DNA of 64,000 nucleotides, taken from the NCBI RefSeq assembly GCF_013184775.1, contig NZ_JAATVV010000008.1, positions 62,001 through 126,000 of the forward strand, given 5' to 3'. The translations under genes and the position numbers were made by a program. Source of the DNA: Martelella sp. HB161492. GTDB taxonomy: Bacteria > Pseudomonadota > Alphaproteobacteria > Rhizobiales > Rhizobiaceae. A model generated the notes under the pieces. That model ran no database searches. It saw only the letters and a program-made list of their open reading frames with translations, and was not told the DNA's origin. Shown here piece by piece: positions 1 through 8,466 of the stretch. Positions within the stretch are counted from its first letter, which is position 1. The number at the start of each line of letters is the position of its first letter.

Positions 1-1
1 G

Positions 2-1300
2 CGCTATTCGGAAGCCTCGCTGATCAAGAAGCTGGAAGAGCTCGGCATCGGCCGCCCGTCGACCTATGCCTCGACGCTCGCGACCCTGCGCGACCGCGAC
101 TATGTCAATATCGACCAGCGCAAGCTGATTCCGCAGGCCAAGGGCCGGCTGGTGACGGCCTTCCTCGAAAACTTCTTCACCCGCTATGTCGAATATGACT
201 TCACGGCAGGGCTTGAGGAAAAGCTCGACGAGATTTCCGACGGCAAGCTGAACTGGAAACAGGTGCTGCGCGATTTCTGGAAGGATTTCTTCGCCCAGGT
301 GGAGGACACCAAGGAGCTGCGCGTCACCAATGTGCTTGACGCATTGAATGAAGCACTGGCGCCGCTGGTCTTCCCCAAGCGTGAGGATGGCGGCGATCCG
401 CGCCAGTGTCAGGTCTGCGGCACCGGCCAGCTGTCGCTGAAGCTCGGCAAATATGGCGCCTTTGTCGGCTGCTCCAACTATCCCGAATGCAATTACACCC
501 GCCAGCTCTCCGCCGATGCCGAGGCCGATGCATCGGGTGTCAACCCGAACGAGCCGAAGGAGCTTGGCAAGGATCCGGTCACCGACGAACAGGTGACACT
601 CAGAACCGGCCGTTTTGGCCCCTATGTCCAGCGCGGTGACGGCAAGGAGGCCAAACGCTCCTCGCTGCCGCGCGGCTGGAAACCCGAAGATGTCGATTTC
701 GAAAAGGCGCTGGCGCTCCTGTCGCTGCCGCGCGATGTCGGCCAGCATCCGGAATCCGGCAAGATGATCTCTGCCGGGCTCGGCCGCTACGGACCTTTCG
801 TGCTGCATGACGGCACCTATGCCAATCTGGAAAGCATCGAGGATGTGTTCTCGATCGGTGTCAACCGCGCCGTGTCGGTGCTGGCGGACAAGAAGGCCAA
901 GGGCGGCCGCGGGCGTGCCACGCCTGCAGCGCTGAAAAGCCTTGGCGACCATCCCGATGGCGGCGAAATTACCGTGCGTGACGGCCGTTACGGCCCCTAT
1001 GTCAACTGGGGCAAAATCAACGCCACCCTGCCCAAGGGCAAGGATCCGCAAAGCGTGACCCTGGAAGAGGCCCTGCCGCTTCTTGCCGCCAAGGCCGGGA
1101 CCAAGAAGCCTGCCAAAAAGACCGCTGCAAAGAAGACGACGGCCAAGAAGGCGGACGCCGACAAGACCAGCGAGAAGAAACCGGCAGCGAAGAAAAGTGC
1201 TGCCAAGTCCAAAACCGCTTCAACTGCGAAGAAGAAAGCGCCGGCCAGGAAAAAGGCCGACAGCGCGTCCGCGGGCGAAGCCGAAAGCGGTGACAATTGA
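2..1300 (+). CDS. topA: DNA topoisomerase I, C-terminal part (5' end outside window)
   Basis: Type IA topoisomerase that relaxes negatively supercoiled DNA. The frame is open from base 2 and ends at a TGA at 1298-1300, so only the last part of the gene is present. The first residues (RYSEASLIKKLEELGIGRPS) belong to the conserved core. A four-cysteine zinc-type motif follows (CQVCG near 410-425, CSNYPEC near 470-490), then three TopoI C-terminal repeats with the RxGRFGPYV/RYGPYV signature. The tail is a long Lys/Ala-rich segment, usual in alphaproteobacterial TopA. The stop overlaps the TTG start of rnr, which suggests translational coupling. The active-site tyrosine lies upstream of the window. 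Confidence 0.97.
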   Translation, partial: RYSEASLIKKLEELGIGRPSTYASTLATLRDRDYVNIDQRKLIPQAKGRLVTAFLENFFTRYVEYDFTAGLEEKLDEISDGKLNWKQVLRDFWKDFFAQVEDTKELRVTNVLDALNEALAPLVFPKREDGGDPRQCQVCGTGQLSLKLGKYGAFVGCSNYPECNYTRQLSADAEADASGVNPNEPKELGKDPVTDEQVTLRTGRFGPYVQRGDGKEAKRSSLPRGWKPEDVDFEKALALLSLPRDVGQHPESGKMISAGLGRYGPFVLHDGTYANLESIEDVFSIGVNRAVSVLADKKAKGGRGRATPAALKSLGDHPDGGEITVRDGRYGPYVNWGKINATLPKGKDPQSVTLEEALPLLAAKAGTKKPAKKTAAKKTTAKKADADKTSEKKPAAKKSAAKSKTASTAKKKAPARKKADSASAGEAESGDN

Positions 1301-3615
1301 TCGCAAAACCCCGTTCCGGCAAGAACTTGCCGACCAAATCCGCCGACGCACCGATCATCCATGGTCAGGTGCCGCCGCGTGACGTGCTGCTGCGCTTCAT
1401 TTCGGAAAATCCTGACCGCGCCTCAAAGCGTGAAATCGCCAAGGCCTTTGGCATCAAGGGTGCGGAGCGCATTGCGCTCAAGGATGCGCTGCGCGACCTC
1501 GAAGACGAGGGCATGCTGCAGAAAAAGCGCAAGAGCCTGATGCGCCCGGGCGCGCTGCCACCGGTGACGGTGCTCGACATCACCACCCGCGACAAGGACG
1601 GCGAACTGATCGCCCGCCCCGCCGAATGGCCGGAAGAGGAAGGCGCGGCGCCTGCCGTTCTGATCCGCCAGCCGCCCGGTGCGACGCGCGGCAAGAAAGG
1701 CGCCCCCGCCGCCGGTATCGGCGACCGGGTGGTCGCCAAGATCTTCCGCTCCAAGTCGGAAACCGGGCCGGCCTATACCGGCCGCGTCATCAAGCTGATC
1801 GACAAGCGCAAGCTCGCCGCCCTCGGCGTGATCCGGATGATGGAGGATGGTGACGCCCGGCTGATGCCGATCGACCGGCGCGACAGTGAGATCGCGATCA
1901 CCGAGGCCGATCTTGGCGGCGCCAAAGACGGCGACCTTGTGGAGGTTGATGTTCAGCGCTCGGGCCGATTCGGCCTGCCGCGCGGTTCTGTGCTCAGCAT
2001 TGTCGGTTCGCTGGCTTCCGAAAAGGCGGTCTCGATGATCGCCATCCACGCCCATGGCATTCCGCATATCTTCCCCAAACCCGTCCTTGACGAGGCCGAG
2101 GCTGCCAAGCCTGCCGACATGTCAAAGCGCGAGGACTGGCGCGATGTGCCGCTGGTGACCATCGATCCGCCGGATGCCAAGGACCATGACGACGCCGTCT
2201 ATGCCGAAGCGGACACTCGTCCTGAAAATGAGGGCGGCGTGATCGTCACGGTGGCGATTGCCGATGTCTCCTGGTATGTCCGCCCGGGCTCGCCCCTGGA
2301 TCGCGAAGCCTTGAAACGCGGCAATTCGGTCTATTTCCCCGATCGCGTCGTGCCGATGCTGCCGGAGCGTATTTCCAACAATCTCTGCTCGCTGCGTGAG
2401 GGCGAGGACCGCCCTGCCCTTGCTGTGCGCATGGTCTTTTCCAAAGACGGCCGCAAGGCGTCCCACACCTTCCATCGCATCATGATGAAGAGCGCCGCCA
2501 AGCTCTCATACCAGCAGGCTCAGGCAGCGATTGACGGCAAAACCGATGACAAGACCGGACCGCTGCTCGAGCCCGTCCTAAAGCCGCTATGGGCCGCCTA
2601 CGCCATCATGACGCGCGGGCGCGACCGTCGCCAGCCGCTCGATCTCGACCTGCCTGAACGCAAGATCCTGCTGAAGGACGACGGTACGGTGGACCGCGTC
2701 ACCGTTCCCGCCCGCCTCGATGCGCACAAGCTGATCGAGGAGATGATGATCCAGGCCAATGTCGCCGCGGCCGAGACACTGGAACAGAAGAAACAGCCGC
2801 TGATCTACCGCGTTCACGACCAGCCCTCTTTGTCCAAGCAGGAGACGCTGCGCGAATTTCTGGCGACACTGTCGATCCCGCTTGCCAAGGGCGGTGCATT
2901 GCGCGCCAATGCCTTCAACGGCATCCTTGCCAAGGCCGAAGGCAGCCCGCACAAGGATCTGATCAATGAAATGGTGCTGCGCTCGCAGAGCCAGGCAGTC
3001 TATTCACCGGAAAATGGCGGCCATTTCGGCCTCAATCTGATGAAATATGCCCATTTCACCTCGCCGATCCGCCGCTATGCCGACCTGATCGTTCATCGCG
3101 CGCTGGTCGCAGGCCTTCACCTCGGTGACGGTGGACTGACGCGCGAGGAAGAGACGCAGCTTGACGACATCGCCGCCGAAATCTCGACCTTCGAGCGCCG
3201 CGCCATGGCGGCAGAGCGCGAGACGGTTGACCGGCTGATCGCTCACCATCTGGCGGGCCGCATCGGCGAAAGCTTTGACGGCAGGGTGGCCGGCGTCACC
3301 CGCTCGGGCCTGTTCATTTCGCTTCCCGATTATGGGGCCGACGGCTTCATCCCGGTCTCCACGCTTGGCGCCGATTTCTTTGTTCACGACGAGGTGCGTC
3401 AGGCACTGGTGGGCGAAAAAAGCGGGCTTGGCTACCAGCTGGGCGATACGGTCGAGGTCCAGCTTGTCGAAGCGATCCCGCTGGCCGGCGCCCTGCGCTT
3501 CGAGATGCTGAGTTCCGGCCGCAAACTGCCGGGCGCCCAGCGCTCGTTCCACAAGTCAAAGCGCGGCCGCGTCCAGCGCGGCGGCGGCGCTGGCAGGAGC
3601 CGGGGGCGTCGCTGA
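1297..3615 (+). CDS. rnr: Ribonuclease R (3'-5' exoribonuclease)
   Basis: RNB-family exoribonuclease that degrades structured RNA. The 772 residues compare with 813 in E. coli. An N-terminal winged-helix-like segment (about residues 25-80) precedes cold-shock domains. The RNB catalytic site is IDPPDAKDHDD near residues 289-299, with the metal-binding aspartates in place. A C-terminal S1 domain (about 655-735) is followed by a basic Arg/Lys/Gly tail. I chose the TTG start that overlaps the topA stop (TTGA), because no ATG lies in frame before conserved sequence. The topA-rnr pairing is common in rhizobia. The exact start is the only doubtful point. Confidence 0.95.
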   Translation: MIAKPRSGKNLPTKSADAPIIHGQVPPRDVLLRFISENPDRASKREIAKAFGIKGAERIALKDALRDLEDEGMLQKKRKSLMRPGALPPVTVLDITTRDKDGELIARPAEWPEEEGAAPAVLIRQPPGATRGKKGAPAAGIGDRVVAKIFRSKSETGPAYTGRVIKLIDKRKLAALGVIRMMEDGDARLMPIDRRDSEIAITEADLGGAKDGDLVEVDVQRSGRFGLPRGSVLSIVGSLASEKAVSMIAIHAHGIPHIFPKPVLDEAEAAKPADMSKREDWRDVPLVTIDPPDAKDHDDAVYAEADTRPENEGGVIVTVAIADVSWYVRPGSPLDREALKRGNSVYFPDRVVPMLPERISNNLCSLREGEDRPALAVRMVFSKDGRKASHTFHRIMMKSAAKLSYQQAQAAIDGKTDDKTGPLLEPVLKPLWAAYAIMTRGRDRRQPLDLDLPERKILLKDDGTVDRVTVPARLDAHKLIEEMMIQANVAAAETLEQKKQPLIYRVHDQPSLSKQETLREFLATLSIPLAKGGALRANAFNGILAKAEGSPHKDLINEMVLRSQSQAVYSPENGGHFGLNLMKYAHFTSPIRRYADLIVHRALVAGLHLGDGGLTREEETQLDDIAAEISTFERRAMAAERETVDRLIAHHLAGRIGESFDGRVAGVTRSGLFISLPDYGADGFIPVSTLGADFFVHDEVRQALVGEKSGLGYQLGDTVEVQLVEAIPLAGALRFEMLSSGRKLPGAQRSFHKSKRGRVQRGGGAGRSRGRR

Positions 3616-3656
3616 ACGCCCCCTCACCGCGCATCGCACCGACCTTCCGCATCCGC

Positions 3657-3980
3657 TCAGGCCTCGGAGCCTGACAGTTTCATCAGCACGATCCCCGAGA
3701 TGATCAATACGGCCGCAATCAGCCTTCCGGGCGTCACGGCCTCGCCCAGAATGGCAATACCGATGGCAAAGGCGCCGACAGCGCCAATCCCGGTCCAGAC
3801 CGTATAGGCGGTGCCAAGCGGCAGGGACCGCATGGAAACCGACAACAGAACAAAGCTTGCCAGCGACGCGACGATCGTGATGGTGGTGGGAACGGGCAAT
3901 GTGAAGCCGGCGGATTTCTTCATCGAGAAAGCCCAGACGATTTCCAGCACACCGGCGATTGCAAGATAGAACCAGGCCAT
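3657..3980 (-). CDS. gdx: SMR-family guanidinium exporter (Gdx/SugE type)
   Basis: Small multidrug resistance protein of 107 residues with four predicted membrane helices. The N-terminus MAWFYLAIAGVLEIVWAFSM fits the SugE/Gdx subgroup: it carries the membrane-embedded Glu14 and the Trp pattern seen in guanidinium/proton antiporters. The ATG at 3980 follows an AGGAGG site. A longer frame exists upstream but would run through the riboswitch hairpins, so it is rejected. The two ACGR-loop hairpins just upstream are a guanidine-II riboswitch, and this supports guanidinium export over quaternary-ammonium resistance. SMR proteins act as dimers, and this single gene could form a homodimer. Confidence 0.9.
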   Translation of the reverse strand: MAWFYLAIAGVLEIVWAFSMKKSAGFTLPVPTTITIVASLASFVLLSVSMRSLPLGTAYTVWTGIGAVGAFAIGIAILGEAVTPGRLIAAVLIISGIVLMKLSGSEA

Positions 3981-4005
3981 GGCGGCCCTCCTTTTCAAAA
4001 GTGGG

Positions 4006-4049
4006 CCGGGCCGTCCCGGAATGATCACGACGACGCGGGTCGTCCCGCG
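4006..4049 (-). promoter_or_regulatory. Guanidine-II riboswitch (mini-ykkC)
   Basis: On the minus strand there are two GC hairpins in series. The first (4034-4049) has a perfect 6-bp stem CGCGGG/CCCGCG with tetraloop ACGA. The second (4006-4019) has a perfect 5-bp stem CCGGG/CCCGG with tetraloop ACGG. Paired stem-loops with ACGR loops are the defining feature of mini-ykkC RNAs, which bind guanidine through loop-loop contact. The second hairpin lies just before the AGGAGG of the SMR gene, which suggests control of translation initiation. Confidence 0.9.
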
Positions 4050-4058
4050 CAGGCCAGT

Positions 4059-4087
4059 CCTTTAGCCCCGGTCACGCAGGAAATCAA
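4059..4087 (-). promoter_or_regulatory. Candidate sigma-70 promoter for gdx
   Basis: Reading the minus strand, TTGATT (4082-4087), a 17-base spacer and TAAAGG (4059-4064) place a start of transcription a few bases before the first riboswitch hairpin. The position is right for a guanidine-controlled leader and makes gdx independent of the gene ending at 4093. It was identified by eye only. Confidence 0.45.
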
Positions 4088-4092
4088 TGTTC

Positions 4093-4767
4093 TCACCGCG
4101 CCACGCCAAGCCAGATCACGTGCTTGAGGCCGCGTCGCTTGGCATTGGCGCGCACCATGTGAACCTCGGTGTCAAAACCGCTCTTTTTCATCCGCCCGGT
4201 GAAACGTTCATCCGGGCCGGAGGACCAGATGGCCAGCACACCGCTTGCCGTCAGCGCCTTTCGGCTCCGCGAAAGTCCCTGAAAATCATAAAGGCCATCA
4301 TTTCCCGCCCGCGTCAGGCCGTCCGGCCCGTTGTCGACATCGAGCAGAATGGCATCGAAGGCATGCTTTGATCCCGAGATCAGCGCGGCGACATCGCCGT
4401 CGAAAATTTCCACGCGCGGATCATCCAGACAGCCCTTGAACACCGGGGCCATCGGCCCTCGCGCCCATTTGACCACCGCAGCCACCAGCTCGGCGACGAT
4501 CACCCTGGCATCCTCAGGCAAAACAGCAAGGGCCGCACGCAAAGTGAAGCCCATGCCAAGCCCGCCAATCAGCATCACCGGCGCCTTGCGGGCGGCTAGC
4601 TTTTCAAAGGCAAGCTCGGCCAGTGCTTCCTCCGAACCGGAAAGACGGCTGTTCATCAGCTCATTGGCGCCGAGCATGATGGAATATTCCGTGCCGCGCC
4701 GCTTAAGCCTGAGCGTACCGGTCTCGCCCGGTATCGAAGCTTCATCGAGTTCTTCCCATGGAATCAT
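4093..4767 (-). CDS. Spermidine-synthase-like / class I SAM methyltransferase-fold protein
   Basis: 224-residue cytosolic protein with a Rossmann-type fold. A glycine-rich nucleotide loop (LIGGLGMGFTLRAAL, about residues 75-90) is followed by acidic residues after strand 2 (VIVAELVAAVVKWARG). A DAILLDVDNGPDGL segment resembles the aspartate region of polyamine aminopropyltransferases (SpeE-like). SpeE needs more substrate-binding aspartates than I can see, so the substrate is unknown. The start at 4767 has GAGGAAGG eight bases upstream. A frame continuing to 4923 lacks a ribosome binding site and conserved sequence. No operon partner is evident, as gdx downstream has its own promoter. Confidence 0.75.
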   Translation of the reverse strand: MIPWEELDEASIPGETGTLRLKRRGTEYSIMLGANELMNSRLSGSEEALAELAFEKLAARKAPVMLIGGLGMGFTLRAALAVLPEDARVIVAELVAAVVKWARGPMAPVFKGCLDDPRVEIFDGDVAALISGSKHAFDAILLDVDNGPDGLTRAGNDGLYDFQGLSRSRKALTASGVLAIWSSGPDERFTGRMKKSGFDTEVHMVRANAKRRGLKHVIWLGVAR

Positions 4768-4994
4768 CTGAATGCCCTTCCTCTGACGATGAGGTCTATC
4801 ACGCACGCGGCCAGATACTGTCCAGATTTGCGCAAAAATATTTGCCAGCGGGTAAAGTTGGTCTATGAGATCTGCACATCGAAAACGCGTTTCATCGCAG
4901 CGAAGGACAGTTCGCTGTGACATTTGCAGACGCGGGCAGGATGCAGATGCTCTGTTTCGGCCGGGGACCGGCCCTCTTGAGGAAATGATACTAC

Positions 4995-6173
4995 ATGCCG
5001 CAGTCTTCGTCCGAGGCCGCCCCGACGGTCATTCGCTGGCGTTCTCTGGTTGCCGCCATCGCCGCCGTTACCGCCGTCGGAATGGCGATGGGACTTGGCC
5101 TCCCGCTCCTGAGCGTGATTCTCGAAAAGCGCGGCATCTCCTCCTCGATGATCGGCTTCAATTCCGCCATGGCCGGGATTGCCTCGATGATGGCGGCGCC
5201 ACTGACCACACGGCTGGCGCACAGATTTGGCGCGGCGCCTACCATGATCGGCGCCATCCTCATTGCCGCACTTTCCGCACTCGGCTTCTATTACGCGCCG
5301 CATTTCTGGATGTGGTTCCCGCTCCGCTTCACCTTTCACGGCGCAATTTCCACCCTGTTCATCCTGTCGGAATTCTGGATCAACGCCGCGGCGCCGCCAC
5401 ATCGGCGCGGCCTCGTTCTCGGTTGCTACGCAACGGTGATGTCGCTCGGCTTTGCCGCGGGCCCGCTGATCTTCTCGGCAACCGGTAGCGCCGGACTCCT
5501 GCCCTTCGCCATCGGCGCCGTCATCATTCTGGCCGCCGCCATTCCCGTCTTCATCGCCCGCAATGACGGTCCGAGCATCGACACGCCGCCGGATCTGCAT
5601 TTCTTCCGCTATATCTTCGCCGTTCCCTCCGCCACCGCCGCCGTGTTCATCTTCGGTGCGGTGGAAGCGGGCGGCCTGTCACTGTTTCCGATTTTTGCGA
5701 CGCGCTCCGCCTTTTCCGAACAGCATGCAGCCCTGCTGCTGACGCTGATGGGGGTCGGCAACCTGATCTTCCAGATCCCGATCGGCATGATCACCGATCA
5801 TCTGAAGGATCGCCGCCAGATGTTGCTGGCGCTGGCCGTGATCGGCTTTGTCGGCGCGCTCGCTTTGCCGTTTATCGTCCACAGCTTCATGCTGACCGCC
5901 ATCGTCCTGCTCTTCTTCGGCGGCTCCATTGCCGGGCTCTACACGGTTGGCCTCAGCCACATGGGCACGCGGTTTTCCGGCGCCAACCTTGCGGCCGCCA
6001 ATGCCGCCTTCATCTTCTGCTACGCTATCGGCACCGTCATCGGACCGCAGGCGATCGGCAGCGCCATGGATGTGGCCGGCAAGGACGGCTTTGCCGGAGC
6101 TATAGCCATTTTCTTTGGCCTTTACCTGCTGCTTGCAGTGGTTCGCCTTGTTTTTCGGCGTCGTCAGCCTTGA
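4995..6173 (+). CDS. MFS transporter
   Basis: 392-residue major facilitator protein with 12 predicted membrane helices. The N-terminal half has the usual glycine-rich helices, and the HRFGAAP stretch between helices 2 and 3 matches the MFS signature loop. The overall pattern resembles YcaD/YfkF-type sugar or drug permeases, but the substrate cannot be told. The ATG at 4995 follows TTGAGGAAATG. The gene ends at TGA 6171-6173, immediately before a probable small RNA and then rpmG. Divergent from the methyltransferase-like gene, with about 230 bases between them. Confidence 0.85.
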   Translation: MPQSSSEAAPTVIRWRSLVAAIAAVTAVGMAMGLGLPLLSVILEKRGISSSMIGFNSAMAGIASMMAAPLTTRLAHRFGAAPTMIGAILIAALSALGFYYAPHFWMWFPLRFTFHGAISTLFILSEFWINAAAPPHRRGLVLGCYATVMSLGFAAGPLIFSATGSAGLLPFAIGAVIILAAAIPVFIARNDGPSIDTPPDLHFFRYIFAVPSATAAVFIFGAVEAGGLSLFPIFATRSAFSEQHAALLLTLMGVGNLIFQIPIGMITDHLKDRRQMLLALAVIGFVGALALPFIVHSFMLTAIVLLFFGGSIAGLYTVGLSHMGTRFSGANLAAANAAFIFCYAIGTVIGPQAIGSAMDVAGKDGFAGAIAIFFGLYLLLAVVRLVFRRRQP

Positions 6174-6203
6174 CTTTTGCGTCAGGATTCGTAGTGTCCC
6201 GCC

Positions 6204-6289
6204 AGACTTCGCCAGGGCCGGAATAAACTGGTCACAGGCGATCCTAGCGAAGCGTTCAGCCCTTCGTATCGAAGCTGGGCGCTTTTTTT
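6204..6289 (+). ncRNA. Candidate small RNA upstream of rpmG (possibly the alpha-r45 family)
   Basis: A promoter-like pair, TTGACT (6170-6175), 16-base spacer, TAGTGT (6192-6197), lies over the MFS stop codon. About 90 bases on is a strong terminator with seven Ts (6251-6289). The resulting transcript of about 85 nt would end before rpmG. From memory, an orphan rhizobial sRNA family (alpha-r45) occupies the gap between a transporter gene and rpmG. I recognise the location, not the sequence, and the length here may be shorter than published members. Confidence 0.45.
6251..6289 (+). terminator. Rho-independent terminator
   Basis: AGCGTTCAG pairs with CTGGGCGCT (two G-T pairs), the inner stem CTTCG/CGAAG has a TAT loop, and seven Ts follow. 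It ends the candidate sRNA and separates the MFS gene from rpmG. Confidence 0.85.
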
Positions 6290-6366
6290 GAGTTTTTAAG
6301 CAAAGTCCGGGCATACCGGTTCCGCATTTCGATGAGAAGGCGGACTGCTCTTAAGGCGGAACGAAA

Positions 6367-6534
6367 ATGGCAAAGGCAACCACGATACTTATCAAGCTGC
6401 TGTCCACGGCTGGCACCGGCACCTTCTATGTAGCAAAGAAGAACAGCCGCACGATGACGGAAAAGATGGTCAAGACCAAATATGATCCGGTCGTACGCAA
6501 GCATGTGGAATTCAAGGAAACCAAGATCAAGTAA
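6367..6534 (+). CDS. rpmG: 50S ribosomal protein L33
   Basis: 55-residue ribosomal protein of the large subunit. It begins [20 protein letters not shown] and continues with the basic segment [32 protein letters not shown]. It lacks the CxxC pairs of zinc-binding L33, so it is the C-minus form usual in Proteobacteria. The ATG at 6367 is preceded by AAGGCGGAAC. A strong terminator follows at once. In many bacteria rpmG is paired with rpmB, but here it stands alone after a probable sRNA. Confidence 0.96.
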   Translation: MAKATTILIKLLSTAGTGTFYVAKKNSRTMTEKMVKTKYDPVVRKHVEFKETKIK

Positions 6535-6556
6535 TCTTCGGTCTCCATGAGTTTTC

Positions 6557-6589
6557 AAAAAACGCGCAGCTTCGGCCGCGCGTTTTTTT
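6557..6589. terminator. Bidirectional rho-independent terminator
   Basis: AACGCGC (6561-6567) pairs with GCGCGTT (6578-6584) around a GC-TTCG-GC apex, with a run of As before and Ts after. It can end rpmG on the plus strand and the antiporter gene on the minus strand. Confidence 0.9.
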
Positions 6590-6593
6590 ATGG

Positions 6594-7976
6594 CTATTTG
6601 CCTTCTGAGTCGCGCTTTCTCGCCTGCCGTACCGCCCGCCGCTCATGATGCGCCATACGAAAGGCCGTGATACGCGCCCTGAACGCGGCGACACGCAGGG
6701 CGATCTCAGCCCGCCCTCGCCCGACCTCCTGCAGCTCATCCGCATAGGCAATGGCAAGCGCCTTGCGGTAGCTTTCCAGCCCTTCCTGGGCCATGGATTG
6801 CAAGCGCCGCATCACCGACACCCAGACGGGCGACACCAGCAGGCTGATCGCAGTGACGGCGATGACCAGGCGATAGAGATCCTCACCCAGTGCTCCGGCG
6901 GCAAGACCGGCTGCGGCGAGCACGAAGGAGAATTCTCCCACCTGAGCCATGGAGAGACCGGCAACCAGCGCCGTCTGCGGCGACGAGCCGGTCCAGCGCA
7001 GCAGCATGACATTCAGCACCGATTTGGCGGCGACAATGGCGATGGCGGCAAACAGAACCGTAAAGAGCTTGTCCCAGATATAGCCGAGGTCGATCAGAAG
7101 ACCGATCGACAGGAAGAAAATCACCAGCAGCACGCTCTGGATCGGCTCGATCACCGGAATGATACGGCTGCGCAGCGTCGAATTGCCGACACAGATCCCA
7201 GCGAGGAAGGCACCATAAGCCGGCGAGAGACCGGCAACGCCGGTCAGCGCGGCAGCACCGAAACACAAGGCCAGCGCCCCGAGCGCCAGCAGCTCGACCT
7301 TATCTTCAAGTCTGTCGGCAAAGGGCACTTTCAGTTTGCCATAGCGGCCGAAATACCAGAGCAGCCCGGCCATCAAGCCGACGGCCACCAGAACCTTCAG
7401 CACCGTGCTTGTCACGTCAAAACCAGCACCGCCGAAGCTTGATTCGAAAATCAGCATCGGCACGACGGCGATATCCTGAGCAATCAGCACGCCAACAGCG
7501 ATACGCCCGGCATCGCCGCGCAGGACGCCCATTTCATCCAGCATCTTCATCGCCACGACCGTCGACGACATGGCGATGACAAAGCCGAGGATAATCATTT
7601 CACGCGGTGAGGCGTGAACCAGCGCACCAATAATGGCCGCCAGCGCCATGGCGCTGACAAGCTGGCCGCAGACGACAAGCAGGGCCTGCCTGAGCGACAT
7701 GACAAATGCGCGGATGGACAGCTCCATGCCGATGAAAAACAGCAGCATTACCACGCCCATCTCCCCCAGGAAGGCAACGCTCTCACTATTTTCGATCAGC
7801 TTGAAGCCGGTCGGCCCGAGCAGGACACCGGCAAGAATGAAGCCGACAAGCGGCGGCTGGCGCAGCCAGAGAAAGGCAATACCGGCAATCGCAGCAACCG
7901 CAATGACAAGCGCCACAGCAACAAAGCTGACACTATGGCTGGCAACTTCAGTCGTTTCGGCTACGACGCTCTCCAA
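6594..7976 (-). CDS. CPA2-family monovalent cation:proton antiporter (KefB/YbaL-like)
   Basis: 460-residue inner-membrane antiporter with 12-13 predicted helices and a short charged cytosolic tail. The N-terminal region (FLWLRQPPLVGFILAGVLLGP, about residues 34-54) and the VVMLLFFIGMELS segment are typical of KefB/KefC-type K+/H+ or Na+/H+ exchangers. It has no TrkA-N nucleotide-binding domain, unlike full KefC. I took the TTG at 7976 as start because GGAGAG stands just upstream (on the minus strand) and no ATG precedes conserved sequence. Convergent with rpmG. Transported ion not determined. Confidence 0.85.
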   Translation of the reverse strand: MESVVAETTEVASHSVSFVAVALVIAVAAIAGIAFLWLRQPPLVGFILAGVLLGPTGFKLIENSESVAFLGEMGVVMLLFFIGMELSIRAFVMSLRQALLVVCGQLVSAMALAAIIGALVHASPREMIILGFVIAMSSTVVAMKMLDEMGVLRGDAGRIAVGVLIAQDIAVVPMLIFESSFGGAGFDVTSTVLKVLVAVGLMAGLLWYFGRYGKLKVPFADRLEDKVELLALGALALCFGAAALTGVAGLSPAYGAFLAGICVGNSTLRSRIIPVIEPIQSVLLVIFFLSIGLLIDLGYIWDKLFTVLFAAIAIVAAKSVLNVMLLRWTGSSPQTALVAGLSMAQVGEFSFVLAAAGLAAGALGEDLYRLVIAVTAISLLVSPVWVSVMRRLQSMAQEGLESYRKALAIAYADELQEVGRGRAEIALRVAAFRARITAFRMAHHERRAVRQARKRDSEGK

Positions 7977-8341
7977 ATTGTCTCTCCTTTACGATGCAGG
8001 GGATGAAACAGACCCCGATTCCGCCTCGAAAATATCGACATGTTGGCGGTCTTCAACAGCGTTGCGAGAGTGTGAAGCGAAAGCATTGAAAAATCGTTCC
8101 ACCCCGGGAAGACAAAATATCGCAGTCGCACAGCAAAAAAACAGCCCCGTGGCGCATGAATTCCCTTAGACAAAGGTATGAAAACAAACCGATTTAGTCA
8201 CTTGGTCAAGGACAATAAACCCCTTACAAGCGGCGTGATGATGAGCATGAAGCGCATATATATTGCGGCGATGCAGCAATGATTTTGCTTTCGTATCGCC
8301 TGAAACCATCATATCTTTGCTGAAAACAGGAGGAAACCGCG
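7977..8341. other. Intergenic region without a recognised gene
   Basis: 365 bases between the divergent antiporter gene and the 25-codon membrane-peptide gene. It is more AT-rich than its surroundings at 8160-8300 and must hold both promoters. I see no convincing paired -35/-10 motif, RNA gene or long repeat. Confidence 0.5.
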
Positions 8342-8419
8342 ATGAGCATTTCACGGTCTCTGCAGGCGGTCGTCGTCTGCGCAGCATTCGCTTTTGTAGC
8401 GTTCATGCTGTTCATCTAA
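8342..8419 (+). CDS. 25-residue single-span membrane peptide
   Basis: A very short frame, ATG 8342 to TAA 8417-8419. A strong AGGAGG lies seven bases upstream, unusually good for random sequence. The peptide starts MSISRSLQ and then consists of one hydrophobic helix (AVVVCAAFAFVAFMLFI), so it should insert in the inner membrane. A GC hairpin (8447-8466) follows about 30 bases after the stop. I recall similar unnamed 20-30-residue hydrophobic proteins in rhizobia but cannot name a family. Function unknown; a role as a regulator of a membrane complex is speculation. Confidence 0.65.
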   Translation: MSISRSLQAVVVCAAFAFVAFMLFI

Positions 8420-8446
8420 AGTCGCACTTGTTTCGCGGCTTTCCAG

Positions 8447-8466
8447 CCCGCCGGTTTTCCGGCGGG
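8447..8466 (+). terminator. GC-rich stem-loop after the small membrane peptide gene
   Basis: Perfect 8-bp stem CCCGCCGG/CCGGCGGG with a TTTT loop. No T run follows, so it may be a weak terminator or an mRNA-stabilising hairpin. Confidence 0.5.
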
